Shown one piece after another: positions 44,454 to 52,085 of a DNA stretch of 64,000 bases. The notes under the pieces are model-generated. The model was not told where the DNA came from. It saw only the letters and a program-made list of their open reading frames with translations, and made no database searches. The translations under genes and the position numbers were made by a program. Every line of letters begins with the position of its first letter. Positions within the stretch are counted from its first letter, which is position 1. Source of the stretch: Geodermatophilus nigrescens (GTDB lineage: Bacteria > Actinomycetota > Actinomycetes > Mycobacteriales > Geodermatophilaceae); the NCBI RefSeq assembly GCF_900129495.1, contig NZ_FQVX01000001.1, forward strand, positions 1,462,346 through 1,526,345. Direction: 5' to 3'.

Positions 44454-44459
44454 ACCCTA
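44454..44459 (-). promoter_or_regulatory. -10 box (TAGGGT) of the DapB-like gene
   Basis: On the minus strand TAGGGT ends 7 nt before the GTG at 44446. It overlaps the TAG stop codon of the upstream LysR gene. No ribosome binding site is present. Confidence 0.45.
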
Positions 44460-45341
44460 GGGGTGGTCCAGCTCCCGCCCGGCCGCCGCGAGCACGGCCT
44501 CCCGGACGCGGTCGAGCGTCGCCGAGCGCAGCTTCCACTGCTGCCAGTACAGGGTGACCTCGACGGCGGCGGACGGGTCGAGGTCCGTCAGCTGCGCGTC
44601 GAGGTCGCGCGCCTGCAGGTCGGGCACCATGCCCCAGCCGAGGCCGAGCGCGACGGCGCGGACGAAGTCGGCCGAGGCCGGCACGAAGTGCAGCGGGGGA
44701 GTGGCGTCGCTGCCGGCCCAGGCGTGCAGCAGCCGGTGCTGCAGCTCGTCCTCGCGGTCGAAGACGACGACCGGCGCCCGCGCCAGGCCCTCGGCGGTGA
44801 GCCCGTCGGGGAACCAGCGCCGCGCGAACGGCGGGGCGGCCATCGGCCGGTAGCGCATCGAGCCGAGCCGGGTGGAGGTGCAGCCGGGCACCGGCTCGGC
44901 CTCCGCCGTCACCGCCGCCATCACCGTGCCGGCGCGCAGCAGGGCGCTGGTGTGCTCCTGGTCGGCGCGGTGCAGGTCGAAGCAGACCTCCCCGGCCAGC
45001 GGCGCCAGCGCGGGCAGCACCCACGTGGCCATCGAGTCGGCGTTGACGGCCACCGGCAGCGTCGGGACGGCCGCGGTCGCCGGGTCGTCGCCGAGCTCGC
45101 GGGCGACGTCGGCGGTGAGCAGGTCGACCTGCCGCGCGAGGCGCAGGACCGCCTGCCCCGACTCGGTCACCCGCACCGGCTTGCTGCGCACGAGCAGGAT
45201 CCGGCCGGTGGCCACCTCCAGCGCGCGCAGCCGCTGGCTCACCGCCGACGGCGTCACGTGCAGCGCCCGCGCCGCCGCCTCCAGCGTCCCGCCCCGCACC
45301 GTCGCGTCCAGTGCCCGCAGCTGCGCCAGGTCCAGCTCCAC
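44457..45341 (-). CDS. lysG: LysR-family regulator, LysG/ArgP type
   Basis: A 294-aa LysR regulator. The helix-turn-helix is AAARALHVTPSAVSQRLRALEVATG (about residues 20-44), followed by the linker helix and an effector domain with NADSMATWVLPAL, FDLHRADQEHTS and a GWGMVPDLQ segment. These are features of the LysG/ArgP(IciA) subfamily, which activates the adjacent lysE/argO exporter gene when lysine or arginine accumulates. The GTG at 45341 is divergent from the LysE gene with a 72-bp gap, the standard arrangement. The start seems to lack a Shine-Dalgarno. Confidence 0.9.
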   Translation of the reverse strand: MELDLAQLRALDATVRGGTLEAAARALHVTPSAVSQRLRALEVATGRILLVRSKPVRVTESGQAVLRLARQVDLLTADVARELGDDPATAAVPTLPVAVNADSMATWVLPALAPLAGEVCFDLHRADQEHTSALLRAGTVMAAVTAEAEPVPGCTSTRLGSMRYRPMAAPPFARRWFPDGLTAEGLARAPVVVFDREDELQHRLLHAWAGSDATPPLHFVPASADFVRAVALGLGWGMVPDLQARDLDAQLTDLDPSAAVEVTLYWQQWKLRSATLDRVREAVLAAAGRELDHP

Positions 45342-45400
45342 GGACAGCGAGGCTAACGGTGCAACAGGATCCTTAGCTGGACCCGTGGTGCGGCACTTCC

Positions 45401-45406
45401 TAGCGT
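45401..45406 (+). promoter_or_regulatory. -10 box (TAGCGT) of the LysE gene
   Basis: TAGCGT ends 7 nt before the GTG at 45414, fitting a leaderless transcript. The interval 45350-45400 upstream of it is where a LysG-type activator would bind; no clear T-N11-A palindrome could be fixed by eye. Confidence 0.4.
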
Positions 45407-45413
45407 CGGGCAC

Positions 45414-46046
45414 GTGCCCACGACGCCCGCCCTGCTCGCCGCCGCCTCCGGACTCGCGCTGGGCCTGGGCCTGATCGTCGCGATCGGCGCGCAGAACGCC
45501 TTCGTCCTGCGCCAGGGCCTGCGCCTCGAGCACGTCGCCGCCGTCGTCGCGGTGTGCGCCCTGTCCGACCTCGCCCTCATCCTCGCCGGCGTCGCCGGAG
45601 CCGGTGCGGCGCTGGACCGGCTGCCCTGGCTGGTGCCCGTCGTCTGTTTCGCCGGCGCCGCCTTCCTCCTCGGCTACGGCGCGTTCGCCGCCCGGCGGGC
45701 GCTGCGGCCGGGGACGCTGCTGCCCGACGCCGGCGGGATCCGCGCCGGCCTCGCGGTCACCGTCGGCACCTGCCTCGCGCTCACCTGGCTGAACCCGCAC
45801 GTCTACCTCGACACCGTCGTCCTGCTCGGGTCGACGGCCTCCACCTACGGCGAGCAGCGGTGGGCGTTCGCGGCGGGGGCGGGGCTGGGCAGCGTCGTCT
45901 GGTTCACCGCGCTCGGGTTCGGCGCGCGGCTGCTGCGCCCGGTGTTCGCCCGCCCCGCCGCCTGGCGGGTCCTCGACGGCGTCATCGCCGCCGTGATGAC
46001 CGCCCTCGCCGTCTCCCTCGCCGCCCGCGGGTTCGCCGAGCTCTGA
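45414..46046 (+). CDS. lysE: LysE/ArgO-family amino-acid exporter
   Basis: A 210-aa exporter with six hydrophobic segments. The N-terminal GLGLIVAIGAQNAFVLRQGLR is the LysE signature, followed by CALSDLALILAGVAG and the conserved LTWLNPHVYLDTVVLLGS. It exports L-lysine and/or L-arginine. Divergent lysG-like regulator upstream. Its 3' end faces the Clp-N gene with a 6-bp gap. Confidence 0.93.
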   Translation: MPTTPALLAAASGLALGLGLIVAIGAQNAFVLRQGLRLEHVAAVVAVCALSDLALILAGVAGAGAALDRLPWLVPVVCFAGAAFLLGYGAFAARRALRPGTLLPDAGGIRAGLAVTVGTCLALTWLNPHVYLDTVVLLGSTASTYGEQRWAFAAGAGLGSVVWFTALGFGARLLRPVFARPAAWRVLDGVIAAVMTALAVSLAARGFAEL

Positions 46047-46052
46047 GCCGGC

Positions 46053-46550
46053 TCAGCCGATCCCGGCCTCGGCCTCCGCGGCCGCGCGCAGCCGGTCGCG
46101 GTCGACGCCGAGCGCGGCCAGCGCGCGGGCCGCCGTGCCGTGCTCGAGCCGGGCGGTCGCGACGACGACGTGCGCGCCGGTCAGCCCGCCCCGCCCGGCC
46201 TTCGCCAGCGCGACGGCGTCCTGGAACACCTGCTGCGCCTGCGGCGTCGAGCGGAAGGCGCCCGTCGGCGCCGCCTGGAGCGCGGGCGCTGCGGGGGCGG
46301 GCCCGGCCTCGATCCCGACGGCGGCCAGCGCGCCGGCGTGCGCCTCCTCGACGGCGGCGCGCAGCCGCTGCGGCTCGACGCCGACCCGGGCGAGCGCGCG
46401 GCCGGCGGTCCCGTCGGGCAGCGTCGTCGCGGCCAGCAGCAGGTGCTCCGCGCCCGGCGCGTCCTCCCCGCCTGCCCGCGCCTCCGCCTCGGCCGTCGTC
46501 AGCAGCTGCTCGATCGTGCGCACGTCCCGCACGGCGGTCAGGAGCCCCAT
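46053..46550 (-). CDS. Clp N-terminal (Clp-R) domain protein
   Basis: A 165-aa protein made of two repeats of the Clp amino-terminal domain, separated by an Ala/Pro linker (residues about 82-95): AEHLLLAATTLPDGTAGRALARVGVEPQRLRAA and the shorter GAHVVVATARLEHGTAARALAALGVDRDRLRAA. No AAA+ ATPase module is attached. Such stand-alone proteins may act as adaptors or decoys for ClpC/ClpP. ATG at 46550 with GAGAGGA upstream. It follows the small HTH gene by 15 bp and is probably under the same autoregulated promoter. Confidence 0.88.
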   Translation of the reverse strand: MGLLTAVRDVRTIEQLLTTAEAEARAGGEDAPGAEHLLLAATTLPDGTAGRALARVGVEPQRLRAAVEEAHAGALAAVGIEAGPAPAAPALQAAPTGAFRSTPQAQQVFQDAVALAKAGRGGLTGAHVVVATARLEHGTAARALAALGVDRDRLRAAAEAEAGIG

Positions 46551-46565
46551 GGTCTGTCCTCTCGG

Positions 46566-46787
46566 TCAGGAGCCGCGCCGGGCGCGGACCTCGGATGCGA
46601 ACTTCTTGTGCGCGGCCTGGCCGCTGATCCCCAGCGCCTCGCCGACCTGGGCCCACGTCCAGCCCTGGCCGATCGCCTCGGCCACCGCCGCGGACTCCAG
46701 CCGGCCCGCGAGCCGGCGGAGGGCCACGACGGCGGCCAGGGCGGCCTCCGGGTCCTCGGGACCCGGGAGGGACTGCAGCTCGGCCAT
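46566..46787 (-). CDS. small helix-turn-helix protein, 73 aa
   Basis: A short DNA-binding protein: an N-terminal helical part (EAALAAVVALRRLAGRLESAAVAEAIGQG) and a helix-turn-helix WTWAQVGEALGISGQAAHKKF. Actinobacteria often encode this type just before a Clp-N protein, as here. The start is ATG 46787, not 46793, because a strong TTGACG-17-TAGGTT promoter ends 7 nt before 46787, which fits a leaderless transcript. Two palindromes cover that promoter, so I infer autorepression. Confidence 0.85.
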   Translation of the reverse strand: MAELQSLPGPEDPEAALAAVVALRRLAGRLESAAVAEAIGQGWTWAQVGEALGISGQAAHKKFASEVRARRGS

Positions 46788-46790
46788 GTC

Positions 46791-46833
46791 CATCAACCTA
46801 GGTTGATGACAAGTACCCGTCAACCCTGGTTGA
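46791..46833 (-). promoter_or_regulatory. promoter covered by two CAACC/GGTTG palindromes
   Basis: Minus-strand -35 TTGACG (46823-46818) and -10 TAGGTT (46800-46795) have a 17-bp spacer. CATCAACCTAGGTTGATG (46791-46808) is a perfect 18-bp palindrome over the -10. TCAACCCTGGTTGA (46820-46833) is a second palindrome over the -35 and over the end of the helicase gene. Centres are 27 bp apart. A repressor bound at both would block RNA polymerase, and the small HTH protein encoded next is the natural candidate. Confidence 0.75.
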
Positions 46834-49057
46834 TGGGCGAGGTCAGGACGACGAGCCGCGACGTCGCGCGGGTCATCGCCACGTACCGGTCCACCGCGCC
46901 CTCGACCCCGGTGCCGAGGCGGTCGGGGTCCATGAGCACCACCAGGTCGAACTCCAGCCCCTTCGCCAGCACCGGCGTCAGCGACCGGACCCGCTCGCTC
47001 CCGCGGAACCCCGGCGCCCCGATCACGCACGCGGTGCCCTCGGCGTGCGCGGCCAGCCAGCCGTCGACGACCGCGGACAGCTCCGCGGCCGCCCCGTGCG
47101 AGACGGGGACGCCGCTGCTGCGGACCGACGTCGGCACGTTCGCGTCCGGCAGCGCCGCCCGGATGACGGGCTCGGCCTCGGCCATCACCTCCGCCGGCGT
47201 CCGGTAGTTCACCGTCAGCGAGGCCACCGACACCTCGGGGACGCCGACCCGCGCCAGCCGCTCCTCCCACGACTCGGCGAACCCGTGGCGTGCCTGCGCC
47301 CGGTCGCCCACCACGGTCAGGCTCCGCGACGGGCAGCGCAGCAGGAGCATCTGCCACTCGGCGTCGGTGAGCTCCTGCGCCTCGTCGACGACGACGTGCG
47401 CGAACGGGCCGGCCAGCGCGTCGGGCGTGGGGGCGGGCAGCGCGGCGTCGTCGACCAGGGCGCCGCGCAGGTCCTGTCCCCGCAGCATGGACATCACGCC
47501 CATGTCGGAGTCGTCGGTGGTGATGAGGTGCTCCACGACGTCGGACATCCGGGCGCGGTCGGCGGCCACCTCGGCCTCCCGCCGGCGGCGGAGCCGGGCC
47601 GCGGCCGGGTCGCCGAGCCGCTGCCGGGCGGCGTCGAGCAGCGGCAGGTCCGCGACCGTCCACGCGGCCGGGTCCGGGCGCTGCAGCAGCGCGACCTCCT
47701 CCGGCGTCAGCCAGGGCGCGCAGCGCCGCAGGTAGGCCGGCACCGACCACAGGTCGCCGACGAGGTCGGCCGGCTCGAGCAGCGGCCAGGCCCGGCCGAA
47801 CGCGCCGACCAGCTCGCGGTTGCCCGCCAGCGCCCGGCGGTACCGCGCGTGCGGGTCGGAGTGCCCGAGCCCGTAGGCGTCGAACTGGTCGTCGTCCTCG
47901 TCGTCGCCGTCGTCGTCCTCGTCGGTCTCCTCGGTCAGCTTGTCGACCAGGACGTCGAGCAGCGCCTCCCACACCCGGTCCCGGGCGTCGTTGTGCCGCG
48001 ACCCCGGCTCGGCCGCCGCGAACGCCTCCGACCAGTCGGCCGGGTCGAGCCGCACGTCGCCCCACGGCGTGACGACGTCGGTGCCGGTGGCCGGCGGCAC
48101 CTCGTAGAGGCGGACCGCGGGCTCGACCGCCGCCACCATCCGGGCGTCGGCCTTGAGCCGGGCCACCTCCGGGTCGGGCTCGGGGACGGCGGCGGCGCCC
48201 TCGGGCACCAGGTCGCGCAGGGTGCAGGTGCGCACGCCCTCCTCGCCGAGGCCGGGCAGCACGTCGGCGACGTAGGTCAGGTAGGGCCGGCTCGGGCCGA
48301 CGAACAGCACGCCGCCGCGCCGGTGCCCGAGCCGCGGGTCGGCGTAGAGCAGGTAGGCGGTGCGGTGCAGGGCGACGACGGTCTTGCCGGTGCCCGGGCC
48401 GCCGTCGACGACCAGCGCCCCGCGGGAGCCGGCGCGGATGATCGCGTCCTGGTCGGCCTGGATGGTGCCGAGGACGTCGCGCATCCGCGGCGACCGGCTG
48501 GTGCCGAGGCTCGCGACGAACGCCGACTGGTCGTCGAGCGCGGCGTGCCCCTCGAGCCCGTCGGGGGTGAACACCTCGTCCCAGTAGTCGGTGATCCGGC
48601 CCCGGGTCCAGCGGTACCGGCGCCGGCTGGCCAGGCCCATCGGGTCGGCGTGGGTGGCGCCGAAGAACGGCTCGGCGGCGGGGGAGCGCCAGTCGACCAG
48701 CAGCCGCCCGCCCGCGCCGTCGGTCAGCCCCAGCCGGCCGACGTAGACCGGCGCCCCGCCGTCGGCGGGCACCATCCGGCCCAGGCACAGGTCCAGGCCG
48801 AAGCGGCGCAGCGTCCGCAGCCGGGCGGTGAGCCGGTGCACCTCCAGGTCGCGGTCGAGCGCCTCCTGGCCGGTCCCGCCCGGCGCGCGGCGCTCGGCGT
48901 CGAGCCGGCCGGAGAGCTCGGCGACCGTGCGCCGGAGGCTGTCGGCCATCGCGGCGAAGTGCGCCTCGTCGGCGGCCACGAGGGCCGGGGCGGCCTTCGC
49001 GGCGAGGCGGGCGGGGAGGTCGAACGCGCTGGTCGGGAGGGAAGTCTGTGCAGCCAC
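46820..49057 (-). CDS. helR: HelD/HelR-type RNA polymerase-associated helicase
   Basis: A 745-aa superfamily-1 helicase-like protein. The N-terminal coiled coil (residues about 20-90) is followed by the HelD-specific VDWRSPAAEPFF, Walker A GGPGTGKT at 219-226, Walker B VVVDEAQELTDAEW, motif III VVGDRAQ, motif IV NYRTP and the C-terminal AMTRATSRLVVLT. HelD proteins release stalled RNA polymerase. The actinobacterial HelR class also displaces rifamycins. An acidic stretch at residues 376-393 (EETDEDDDGDDEDDD) lies in the insert that in such proteins reaches towards the polymerase active site. A 19-bp rifamycin-associated element lies 26 bp upstream of the GTG, which supports the HelR reading. 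Confidence 0.88.
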   Translation of the reverse strand: MAAQTSLPTSAFDLPARLAAKAAPALVAADEAHFAAMADSLRRTVAELSGRLDAERRAPGGTGQEALDRDLEVHRLTARLRTLRRFGLDLCLGRMVPADGGAPVYVGRLGLTDGAGGRLLVDWRSPAAEPFFGATHADPMGLASRRRYRWTRGRITDYWDEVFTPDGLEGHAALDDQSAFVASLGTSRSPRMRDVLGTIQADQDAIIRAGSRGALVVDGGPGTGKTVVALHRTAYLLYADPRLGHRRGGVLFVGPSRPYLTYVADVLPGLGEEGVRTCTLRDLVPEGAAAVPEPDPEVARLKADARMVAAVEPAVRLYEVPPATGTDVVTPWGDVRLDPADWSEAFAAAEPGSRHNDARDRVWEALLDVLVDKLTEETDEDDDGDDEDDDQFDAYGLGHSDPHARYRRALAGNRELVGAFGRAWPLLEPADLVGDLWSVPAYLRRCAPWLTPEEVALLQRPDPAAWTVADLPLLDAARQRLGDPAAARLRRRREAEVAADRARMSDVVEHLITTDDSDMGVMSMLRGQDLRGALVDDAALPAPTPDALAGPFAHVVVDEAQELTDAEWQMLLLRCPSRSLTVVGDRAQARHGFAESWEERLARVGVPEVSVASLTVNYRTPAEVMAEAEPVIRAALPDANVPTSVRSSGVPVSHGAAAELSAVVDGWLAAHAEGTACVIGAPGFRGSERVRSLTPVLAKGLEFDLVVLMDPDRLGTGVEGAVDRYVAMTRATSRLVVLTSPINQG

Positions 49058-49082
49058 GGCCGGGGATCCTCGACCCCTCCCC

Positions 49083-49101
49083 GGGTCTTGCCGCAAGCCC
49101 C
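49083..49101. promoter_or_regulatory. rifamycin-associated element (RAE)
   Basis: On the helicase strand GGGGCTTGCGGCAAGACCC, a 19-bp inverted repeat with 8 of 9 arm positions paired around one central base. It matches my recollection of the RAE found before rifamycin-inactivation and HelR genes in actinomycetes (CTTGCNGCAAG core). It lies between the divergent helicase and mycothiol-type gene, so it might affect both. Confidence 0.75.
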
Positions 49102-49116
49102 GGCAGGCGCTATACG
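49088..49116 (+). promoter_or_regulatory. promoter of the rightward MDMPI-like gene
   Basis: TTGCCG (49088-49093), inside the RAE, and TATACG (49111-49116) are separated by 17 bp. If used, the -35 of the rightward gene is part of the RAE, so an RAE-binding factor would affect this gene too. On the other strand GCTATA (49109-49114) gives TATAGC, a possible -10 for helR. Confidence 0.4.
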
Positions 49117-49139
49117 TTGAGGTGGGACGAGGAACGGCG

Positions 49140-49805
49140 ATGAGTGTCGCCCGCCTCCCGGGTCCCTCCCGCGTGACGACGACCGCGGTCGACCACTGGC
49201 CCCTCATCCACGCCGAGCGCCGCGCGCTGGCGGCCGACCTGCGCGGCCTGGACGAGGACCGGTGGGCCACGCCCTCGCTGTGCGGCGGGCTCACCGTCCG
49301 CGAGGTGCTCGCCCACCTGACCGCCGGCGCGCGCCTCGGCGGGTTCCGCTGGCTGGCCGGGGCGCTGCGCCCCCGGGTCGACCCCGACCGGCAGGTGGCG
49401 GTGCACCTGCGCGCGCACCTGGGCAGCTCCGGCGCGGACACCCTGGCCCGCTTCGAGCGGGTCGTCGCACGCACCACCGCCCCGCCGCTGCCGCGGATCG
49501 CGCTGCTCGGGGAGGTGGTCGTGCACGGCGCCGACGTGCGCCGGCCGCTCGGGCTCCCCGGCACTCCACCGATCGACGTCCTCACCCGCGTGGCCGCCTA
49601 CTCCTCCCGCGGCGACCGGGCGGCCGCCGCGCGCGGCCGCGCCGCCGGCCTCCGGTTGGAGGCCACCGACGGGCCGTTCGCCGCCGGGGCCGGGCCGCTC
49701 GTCCGCGGCCCGACCCTGGCCCTGGTCATGGCGACGGCCGGCCGCGCCGCCTTCCTCGGCGACCTGTCCGGCGACGGCATCCAGGTGCTGCGCGCCCGCT
49801 GCTGA
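49140..49805 (+). CDS. maleylpyruvate isomerase family protein (mycothiol-dependent/DinB-like)
   Basis: A 221-aa protein of the MDMPI_N/DinB-like four-helix fold: WATPSLCGGLTVREVLAHLTAG near residue 42 and ALLGEVVVHGADVRRPLGLPG near 120 are the two metal-site regions, with histidines in AHL and VHG. Such enzymes use mycothiol or catalyse thiol transfer; the substrate is unknown. ATG 49140 has GAGGAA upstream. It is divergent from helR across the RAE, so a role in antibiotic or electrophile stress is conceivable. Confidence 0.8.
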   Translation: MSVARLPGPSRVTTTAVDHWPLIHAERRALAADLRGLDEDRWATPSLCGGLTVREVLAHLTAGARLGGFRWLAGALRPRVDPDRQVAVHLRAHLGSSGADTLARFERVVARTTAPPLPRIALLGEVVVHGADVRRPLGLPGTPPIDVLTRVAAYSSRGDRAAAARGRAAGLRLEATDGPFAAGAGPLVRGPTLALVMATAGRAAFLGDLSGDGIQVLRARC

Positions 49806-49846
49806 GCGAGCGGGTCGGCGGCCGCCGGCCCGGGTAGGCGGTCGGC

Positions 49847-50488
49847 ATGCCCCTCCGTTCCCTGGACCCGCTCGCCGTCCCCCGTGCCCTCACGTCGTCG
49901 GCCCTCGCGCTCGGGACGGCGGTGCGCGGTGCCCGGGTGTTCCACCCGCGGGGCGCCGCGCGGGCCGCGACGGTCGAGACCGACGGCGGGGGCTCGTGGG
50001 GCGCGCGGCTGCTCGACGAGGCCGGCCGGCACGACGCCGTCGTCCGGATCTCCCGGGGGGCCGGGCTGCCCGAGCCGTTGCCCGACGTCGTCGGCCTGGC
50101 GGTCCGGCTCGACGGGCTCGGCCGCGGCGGCGGGCCGCTGGACCTCCTGGTCAACACCGCCGGCGGCCCGCCCGGACTGCGGCACGTGTTCCTGCCCGCG
50201 CCGCTGGGCCGCACGTTCTCCTCCGTGCTGCCCTACCGCACCGGCAGCGGGCGCACCGTCCTGCTCGGCGCGCGGGAGGCCGGCGACGGCTACGACCTGC
50301 TGGCCGCCCCGCTCGCCGGCGGCTGGGCGCGGTGGGGCCGGCTCACCCTCGGCGACCCGCTGCCGAGCACGGTGTCGGAGGAGCTGCGGTTCCGGCCGAC
50401 GCTCGGCGCCGACGACCTGCAGCCGGTCGCGCTGTTCCGCGCCGTGCGGGACCTGTCCTACCGGCTGAGCCAGGCCGTCCGTCCCTGA
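49847..50488 (+). CDS. hypothetical protein with catalase-like core
   Basis: A 213-aa protein. HDAVVRISRGAGLPEPLPDVVGLAVRL resembles the strand-loop of the heme-catalase superfamily (RxSxxxGxPxxxPDxxGxAVR). No heme-ligand tyrosine block is recognised, so it would be a minimal, possibly non-catalytic relative. The N-terminus (RALTSSALALGTAVRGARVFHPRG) is amphipathic. ATG 49847 with no clear ribosome binding site. It ends 8 bp before the convergent permease gene. The function is unknown. Confidence 0.6.
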   Translation: MPLRSLDPLAVPRALTSSALALGTAVRGARVFHPRGAARAATVETDGGGSWGARLLDEAGRHDAVVRISRGAGLPEPLPDVVGLAVRLDGLGRGGGPLDLLVNTAGGPPGLRHVFLPAPLGRTFSSVLPYRTGSGRTVLLGAREAGDGYDLLAAPLAGGWARWGRLTLGDPLPSTVSEELRFRPTLGADDLQPVALFRAVRDLSYRLSQAVRP

Positions 50489-50496
50489 CGGTCCGC

Positions 50497-51945
50497 TCAG
50501 ACGTCGGCCTGCCGGCGGTGGTGGGGGCTGTCGGGGTTGAGCAGCGAGTGCTTGCGGCCGTAGGCGAAGTAGAGGACCAGCCCGATGAGCAGCCAGACCC
50601 CGAAGCGCGCCCAGGTCTCCCACGGCAGCTGCCAGATCAGGAACAGCGACGCGAGGACCCCGAAGGCGGGCACCACGGGCATGAGGGGCAGGCGGAACGA
50701 GCGCGGCGTGTCCGGGCGCGTGTAGCGGAACAGGATGACCGCGACGCAGACGACGATGAACGCCGACAGGATGCCGATGTTCGTCAGGTCGGCCACGGCG
50801 CGGATGGGGAAGACGCCGGCCAGCACGGCCGACCCGACGCCGGCAATCCAGGTGACCCGCTGCGGCGTGCCGCTCCGGTCGACCTTCGCGAACCACGGGG
50901 GCAGCAGCCCGTCGCGGCTCATGGAGAACCAGACGCGGGTGACGCCGAGCAGGAAGGTCAGCATCACCGTCAGGATCGACAGCACCGCGAAGACCGAGAT
51001 GATGCTGGCGATCACCGGCAGGCCCACGCCCTCGAAGGCCGAGGCGAAGCCGGCGGTCGGGTCGATGTCGCGGTAGTCCTGCATCCCGGTGAGCACCAGG
51101 GTGGCGGCGACGTAGAGCAGCATCGCGATGACCAGCGACAGGATGATCGCCCTGGGCATGTGCCGCTTGCCGTCCTCCGCCTCCTCGGCGGCGGTGCTCA
51201 TGGCGTCGTAGCCGAAGACCGCGAAGAACACGGTGGCCGCGCCGGTGAGCACCGGGCCGAAGCCCGAGGGCAGGAACGGGTCGTAGTTGCCGGCCTCGAC
51301 GTAGAACACGCCGAGCCCGATGATGCCGAGGATCAGCAGGATCTTGACGGCGACGGCCACCAGCTCGAAGCGGCCGAAGGTCTTCGTGCCGCGGCTGAGG
51401 ATGAACGTGACGAGCAGGCAGATCAGGACGGCGGGGACATTGACGACGCCGCCCTCCTCCGCCGACGCGGTGAGCGACGTCGGCAGGGTGAGCCCGAGGT
51501 TGTCCAGCAGCTCCCCGAGGTAGCCGGAGATGCCGATCGCCACGACCGCGACGATCGCGATGTACTCCAGGAGCAGGTCCCAGCCGATGAACCAGCCGAT
51601 GACCTCGCCGAGGGCCACGTAGCCGTAGGTGTAGGCGGACCCGGCCCGCGGGATCATGCCGGCGAACTCGGCGTAGGACAGCGCCGCGGCCGCCGACGCC
51701 AGGCCGGCGATGAGGAACGCGATGAGCACGGCCGGGCCGACGCCCTCGTTGCTCTCGTCCCCGGCGGCCACCAGCCCAGCCAGCGAGAAGATGCCGACGC
51801 CGATGATGCCGCCGACGCCGATCGCGGTCAGCTGCCACAGGCCCAGGCTCTTGGCGAGCGCGCCGCCGGCGGTGCGCTCCTCCTCGTCGTGCATCGACTC
51901 CACCGGCATGCGCCGCCAGATCGAGTGCGCATCGCGGGTGCTCAT
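50497..51945 (-). CDS. APC-superfamily amino-acid permease
   Basis: A 482-aa transporter with 12-13 helices. GLWQLTAIGVGGIIGVGIFSLAG is the APC helix-1 signature, followed by YAEFAGMIPRAGSAYTYGYVALGE, FFAVFGYDAMSTAAEEAEDGKRHMPRAI and a CAT-like C-terminus. It resembles cationic amino acid (CAT/YfnA) permeases; the substrate is inferred. ATG at 51945 has GAGGGGA upstream. A GGTGGG/CCCACC stem in the leader (51970-52000 region) is the only structure seen. Confidence 0.9.
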   Translation of the reverse strand: MSTRDAHSIWRRMPVESMHDEEERTAGGALAKSLGLWQLTAIGVGGIIGVGIFSLAGLVAAGDESNEGVGPAVLIAFLIAGLASAAAALSYAEFAGMIPRAGSAYTYGYVALGEVIGWFIGWDLLLEYIAIVAVVAIGISGYLGELLDNLGLTLPTSLTASAEEGGVVNVPAVLICLLVTFILSRGTKTFGRFELVAVAVKILLILGIIGLGVFYVEAGNYDPFLPSGFGPVLTGAATVFFAVFGYDAMSTAAEEAEDGKRHMPRAIILSLVIAMLLYVAATLVLTGMQDYRDIDPTAGFASAFEGVGLPVIASIISVFAVLSILTVMLTFLLGVTRVWFSMSRDGLLPPWFAKVDRSGTPQRVTWIAGVGSAVLAGVFPIRAVADLTNIGILSAFIVVCVAVILFRYTRPDTPRSFRLPLMPVVPAFGVLASLFLIWQLPWETWARFGVWLLIGLVLYFAYGRKHSLLNPDSPHHRRQADV

Positions 51946-52085
51946 GGGCGTCCCCTCGTCGCTGGCCCCGTGGTGGGGGAGAGGGTGCTCCCACCGCGCC
52001 CGATCGGCAAAGCGGAGGGGCGCGCCGGCCCACGGGCCGCGCGCGGGGGCTCGCGCCGGACCGGCGGCAGGACCAGCATCGGCGC

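Noticed and set aside
46820..49057. UvrD/PcrA-type DNA repair helicase
   Set aside because: The N-terminal coiled coil, VDWRSPAAEPFF block and missing classical accessory domains point to the HelD family that acts on RNA polymerase.
51970..52000. A riboswitch before the APC permease gene
   Set aside because: Only a short GGTGGG/CCCACC stem is present; no conserved aptamer blocks of known amino-acid, guanidine or metal riboswitches were recognised.
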